Shown here: positions 60,685-64,000 of the stretch, one piece after another | Layout: each line of letters starts with the position of its first letter | Numbering within the stretch: position 1 is the stretch's first letter | Assembly: GCA_015075645.1 (NCBI GenBank) | Contig: JABTUF010000003.1 | Location: 620,001-684,000 of the forward strand | Source of the DNA: Burkholderiales bacterium | GTDB taxonomy: Bacteria; Pseudomonadota; Gammaproteobacteria; Burkholderiales; Casimicrobiaceae | Reading direction: 5' to 3' | Length of the DNA: 64,000 bases | Translations under genes and position numbers: made by a program | The notes under the pieces: generated by a model | The model's input: only the letters and a program-made list of their open reading frames with translations | Databases searched by the model: none | What the model was told of the DNA's origin: nothing

Positions 60685-62409
60685 ATGGCCACGCCGACCG
60701 CTATGCCTTCGTCCGGCGAGCCGCTGGTCTCGGTCCGCGACTTGCGCGTGTCGTTCCGCCTCGGCGGCGACGCGACCTTCGACGCGGTGAAGGGCGTCTC
60801 GTTCGACATCCCGGCCGACAGCACCGTCGCGCTGGTCGGCGAATCGGGCTCGGGCAAGAGCGTGACCGCGCTCTCGATCCTGGGCCTGCTGCCGCCGGAG
60901 AACTCGATCGTCGATCCGCGGAGCCGCATCCTCTTCGGCGGACGCAATCTCGTCGGCCTGCCGCTGCGCACGATGCGCGACCTGCGCGGCGCCGACATCT
61001 CGATGATCTTCCAGGAGCCGATGACCTCGTTGAACCCGGTGTTCACCGTCGGGTTCCAGCTCTCCGAGGTGCTGCAGCTCCATCGCGGACTCTCGCCGCG
61101 CGCGGCGCACCGCCGCGCGATCGAACTCCTCGACGAAGTCGGCATTCCCGAGCCGCGCCGGCGCGTCCGCGCGTTCCCGTCGCAGATGTCGGGCGGCCAG
61201 CAGCAGCGCGTGATGATCGCGATGGCGATCGCCTGCGAGCCGAAGCTCCTGATCGCCGACGAGCCGACGACGGCGCTCGACGTGACGATCCAGAAACAGA
61301 TCCTCGACCTGATCGCCGAGCTGAAGAAGCGCCACCAGATGAGCGTGCTGTTCATCACGCACGACCTCGCGGTCGTCGGCGAGATCGCCGACCACGTCAT
61401 CGTCATGCGCAACGGTGAGGTCCGCGAGCAGGGCGCGGCGAAGCAGGTGTTCGAATCGCCGAAGGACGAGTACACGAAGGCGCTGCTCGAATGCCGCCCG
61501 GCGCTCGACCACCGTCCGATGCGGCTGCCGGTCATCGACGACTTCATGGGCGGGAAGGGGCCGCAGCGCCTCGAGGAGCGCAAGCGCGGCGTGACCCCCG
61601 CCGACCCGGTCGTGCTCGACGTGCAGGGCCTGGGCAAGAGCTTCTTCGTGCGCGAGGGGATCTTCGGCCGGCGCGAGTTCAAGGCCGCCGCCGACGTGTC
61701 GTTCAAGCTGCGTCGCGGACGCACGCTCGGCCTCGTCGGCGAGTCGGGCTCGGGCAAGACGACGGTGGGGCTGACGCTGATGCGCCTGCACGAGGCGACC
61801 GCGGGCCGGGCGCTCTTCGAGGGGAAGGACATCCTCGCGATGAGCGACCGCGAGTTCATGGCCTACAAGCGGCGCATCCAGATCATCTTCCAGAATCCCT
61901 ACGCGTCGCTCAACCCGCGCTTCACCATCGGCCAGATCCTGACCGAGCCGATGCAGATCCACGGCATCGGTGCGGACGCTCGCGAGCGCACCGACCTGGT
62001 GTTCGACCTGCTCGGGAAGGTCGGACTGCCGGACGCGTCGTTCTACAAGTATCCGCACGAGTTTTCGGGCGGCCAGCGCCAGCGCGTCGCGATCGCGCGC
62101 TGCCTCACGCTCAAGCCCGAGATCCTCATCTGCGACGAGTCGGTCTCCGCGCTCGACGTGTCGGTGCAGGCGCAGGTGCTGAACCTGCTCGCAGACCTGC
62201 AGGACGAGTTCAAGCTCGCCTACCTCTTCATCTCGCACGACCTCGCGGTCGTCAAGTACATCTCCGACGAGGTGATGGTGATGAACGAGGGGCGGGTGGT
62301 CGAGATCGCGGACGCGGACACCATCTACCGCAGCCCGCGCGAGGACTACACGCGCCGCCTCCTCTCCGCCATCCCGAAGGGGTGGCAGGGCGAGCGCGCC
62401 GCCGCCTGA
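60685..62409 (+). CDS. Fused double ABC ATPase of the peptide importer (DppD-DppF type)
   Basis: A 574-residue protein with two complete ABC domains. Domain 1 (about 12-265) has Walker A GESGSGKSV, signature MSGGQQQRVMIAMAIA and Walker B LLIADEPTTALD. Domain 2 (about 315-560) has GESGSGKTT, FSGGQRQRVAIARCL and ILICDESVSALD. In E. coli these are the separate proteins DppD and DppF. Each ends in an oligopeptide C-terminal extension. Here both sites are intact, though Walker B of domain 2 has DES instead of DEP. It starts 1 base after the second permease gene. Confidence 0.93.
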   Translation: MATPTAMPSSGEPLVSVRDLRVSFRLGGDATFDAVKGVSFDIPADSTVALVGESGSGKSVTALSILGLLPPENSIVDPRSRILFGGRNLVGLPLRTMRDLRGADISMIFQEPMTSLNPVFTVGFQLSEVLQLHRGLSPRAAHRRAIELLDEVGIPEPRRRVRAFPSQMSGGQQQRVMIAMAIACEPKLLIADEPTTALDVTIQKQILDLIAELKKRHQMSVLFITHDLAVVGEIADHVIVMRNGEVREQGAAKQVFESPKDEYTKALLECRPALDHRPMRLPVIDDFMGGKGPQRLEERKRGVTPADPVVLDVQGLGKSFFVREGIFGRREFKAAADVSFKLRRGRTLGLVGESGSGKTTVGLTLMRLHEATAGRALFEGKDILAMSDREFMAYKRRIQIIFQNPYASLNPRFTIGQILTEPMQIHGIGADARERTDLVFDLLGKVGLPDASFYKYPHEFSGGQRQRVAIARCLTLKPEILICDESVSALDVSVQAQVLNLLADLQDEFKLAYLFISHDLAVVKYISDEVMVMNEGRVVEIADADTIYRSPREDYTRRLLSAIPKGWQGERAAA

Positions 62410-62423
62410 CCCCGGGCGGCGAA

Positions 62424-62442
62424 CCCGGTGCCGGACACCGGG
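62424..62442. terminator. Hairpin between convergent genes
   Basis: CCCGGTG (62424-62430) pairs with CACCGGG (62436-62442) around a 5-base loop in the 36-base gap between the ATPase and TldE genes. No T-tract is present on either strand; it may act in both directions. Confidence 0.45.
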
Positions 62443-62445
62443 GCG

Positions 62446-63789
62446 TCAGAGGGTGAAGGCGAGTTCGCGCACCAGCGCGCCGGGCACGCGCACCGACGAC
62501 AACCGGCGTCCGTGGTAGGTCTCGGCGGACAGCGAGAGTTCGGACTCGCGGGTGAGCGCCTCGAGGTTCGCGCCCAGCATGCGGTAGATCGTGTCGTCGA
62601 AACGCAGCACGTCGACCGGCGCCACGATGCGCCCGTGCTCGACCCAGAAGGTCGCGAAGCGCGTCATGCCGGTGATGCGGCAGGCCGGGCGGTCCGAGTA
62701 GTTCGTGTACCAGAGGTTGCCGATCCACAGGCCGCGGTCGAGCGCGGCGAGCGCATCGGCCTGCGGAAGGTCGCCGCCGTCCATCGCGAGGGCCTCGGGC
62801 GACTCGTCGCCGTTCGCGCCATTGGCGTCGAGCGTGTACTCGCGGGCCGTGCGCGGCGAGGTGAGCGCGCCGACGAGTTCGCCGTCGCGCACCAGCGTCA
62901 CCCGCGCCGGCCGCGCGAAGCCTTCCGCCTGGAATCCCGGGGCGACGCCGCCCGCGATGTCCTCGACGATCGACACGCGCGGATCGAGGCGCTCGCCGGC
63001 GCGCATGCGGGTGAGCGAACTCTGCCGCGTCTCGAGCGCGCGCGCGGAGAAGCCGCCCCAGCCCAGGATCGAGGCGATCTCCTCGACTGCCGAGGGCGCG
63101 AGGAACGCGCGATGGCGTCCCGGTTCGAGGACTTTCGACCCGCGCGCGACCAGCGCGAGCCGCTCGCGCGCCTCGCCCATGCGCCGCGCGAGTTGTGCGC
63201 GGTCCCAGGCGAAGCCGGCGTACGCGCTCTTCACCGCCTTGTCGGTGCGGTCGTACAGGCTCCAGTCGAGGTTGAACGTCGTCGCCGCGTGCCAGTTGCG
63301 CTGGCCCGCGTCGTTCGCGAGCCCGCGCCACACCGGACCGGCCGCGTAGATGCCGACGAGGTCGAGCCCTGCTGCCGCTTCGAGCGCCTCGTCGATCGCC
63401 GTCTCCGACGCCGGCAGCCCGCCGCCGCGCGTCGAGCGCGAGTCCGACACGCCTTCGGGCAGCAGCAGGTACGGATCCTCGCCGAGCGAAGGCAGCACCG
63501 CGCGCAATGCATCGATCGCCGCCGCGATCGCCGCGCGGTCCTCCGAGGGGTCGCCCGACATCGACATCGTGTGCGCCGCGTGCCGCTTCCCGCGCAGGAG
63601 CCGGATCGACAGCTCCTGCTGCATCACGCTGCCGGCCTGGCGGACCTTGCCGCGGTTGAGCCGCACGAAGTCGGTGGACTCGCCCGCGCAGGTCGCGATG
63701 AAGCGCTCGCCCGGAGCGAGCACGCCGCGGATCGCGTCGACCCAGCCGTCGAACCGGCGTTCGGCGCGTTCGACCGGGTCGCCGCCCAT
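62446..63789 (-). CDS. tldE: TldE/PmbA-like metalloprotease-complex subunit
   Basis: A 447-residue member of the U62/PmbA-TldD family. Recognisable blocks are VRLNRGKVRQAGSVMQQELSIRLLRGKRHAAHTMSMSG near the start, EDIAGGVAPGFQAEGFARPARVTLVRDGELVGALTSPRTAREY in the middle and GLWIGNLWYTNYSDRPACRITGMTRFATFWVEHGRIVAPV near the end. TldE pairs with zinc-dependent TldD to process unstructured peptides such as RiPP precursors. I chose the ATG at 63789, 1 base after the TldD stop; an ATG at 63813 would overlap it. Confidence 0.82.
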   Translation of the reverse strand: MGGDPVERAERRFDGWVDAIRGVLAPGERFIATCAGESTDFVRLNRGKVRQAGSVMQQELSIRLLRGKRHAAHTMSMSGDPSEDRAAIAAAIDALRAVLPSLGEDPYLLLPEGVSDSRSTRGGGLPASETAIDEALEAAAGLDLVGIYAAGPVWRGLANDAGQRNWHAATTFNLDWSLYDRTDKAVKSAYAGFAWDRAQLARRMGEARERLALVARGSKVLEPGRHRAFLAPSAVEEIASILGWGGFSARALETRQSSLTRMRAGERLDPRVSIVEDIAGGVAPGFQAEGFARPARVTLVRDGELVGALTSPRTAREYTLDANGANGDESPEALAMDGGDLPQADALAALDRGLWIGNLWYTNYSDRPACRITGMTRFATFWVEHGRIVAPVDVLRFDDTIYRMLGANLEALTRESELSLSAETYHGRRLSSVRVPGALVRELAFTL

Positions 63790-63790
63790 G

Positions 63791-64000
63791 TCAGGACTCC
63801 CCGCCGAAGACATCGACGCCGGTGAACACGCACGCCGGCGACGCGTGCCCGACCCAGATGATCTGCGACGGCTCGCCCTTGCCGCAGTAGGGGGTGCCGA
63901 GCACCTGCAGGGTCGAGGCGTCTCCGACCGCCGCGAGGCTCCGCCAGAACGTCGACGAGATGCCGCGGTAGTTCGGGTTCTTGACGACGCCCGCGAGCAT
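63791..64000 (-). CDS. tldD: Partial TldD-like protease (C-terminus only)
   Basis: The visible 69 residues are the C-terminal end of a U62-family protein: NPNYRGISSTFWRSLAAVGDASTLQVLGTPYCGKGEPSQIIWVGHASPACVFTGVDVFGGES. The ending TPYCGKGEPSQ-x-x-x-VGHASP is typical of TldD. The zinc motif (HEXXXH) would lie upstream of the window. It is followed immediately by the TldE-like gene, as in other TldD/TldE operons. Confidence 0.8.
   Translation of the reverse strand: MLAGVVKNPNYRGISSTFWRSLAAVGDASTLQVLGTPYCGKGEPSQIIWVGHASPACVFTGVDVFGGES

Overview
The window is very GC-rich (roughly two thirds G+C or more, judged by eye), densely coded and free of rRNA or tRNA genes that I can recognise. Gene content and order point to a betaproteobacterium, Burkholderiales-like but not assignable to a genus. 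The evidence is a class I PHA synthase with acetoacetyl-CoA reductase, a PhaR-type repressor divergent from a phasin, the rluD-pgeF pair divergent from bamD, recJ next to an RpfE-like gene and divergent from lolCD, and MCE (Mla-type) lipid transport genes.

Layout. 1-6.3 kb: small accessory genes (GNAT acetyltransferases, GYD protein, lectin-like lipoprotein, methyltransferase, LysE exporter, thioredoxin-like protein), including two truncated remnants at 3.5-3.9 kb. 5.8-18.3 kb: a long minus-strand gene set (xdhA-xdhB-xdhC, a BMP-type nucleoside/nucleobase ABC transporter, a DUF364 protein and a cupin dioxygenase) with a divergent GntR/FCD regulator; it reads as purine or related N-heterocycle uptake plus hydroxylation. 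18.4-21.2 kb: two divergently oriented copies of a two-gene cassette, each an orphan amino-acid-type binding protein followed by a Pcp/SlyB-like protein. 21.2-25.0 kb: mlaE-mlaF-mlaD-auxiliary lipoprotein. 25.1-31.5 kb: a tripartite RND efflux operon whose periplasmic adaptor carries a C-terminal OmpA-like peptidoglycan-binding domain. 31.6-40.9 kb: rimO, then the PHA region (phaR, phaP, a large repetitive secreted protein, phaB, phaC); phaA is absent from the window. 40.8-47.1 kb: ZIP transporter, pgeF, rluD, bamD, dinG and a secreted protein. 47.2-53.4 kb: a FabG-like SDR, recJ, a frameshifted RpfE-like gene, lolC and lolD. 53.5-64 kb: a DNA glycosylase, a DUF2062 protein, a complete peptide-type ABC importer (two paralogous binding proteins, two permeases, one fused double ATPase) and a convergent TldD/TldE pair running off the end.

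The least ordinary elements are the adaptor-OmpA fusion, the divergent binding-protein/Pcp-like cassettes, and a 12-base motif (TGCGTCGCACAA) shared by the phasin promoter and the promoter of an unlinked SDR gene, which suggests a PhaR regulon. Several convergent gene ends carry repeats: REP-like units at 25.0 and 53.4 kb, a MITE-like inverted repeat at 34.6 kb and inverted heptamer arrays at 44.3-44.5 kb. All functional names come from reading the translated sequence and remembered family motifs; no search was run.
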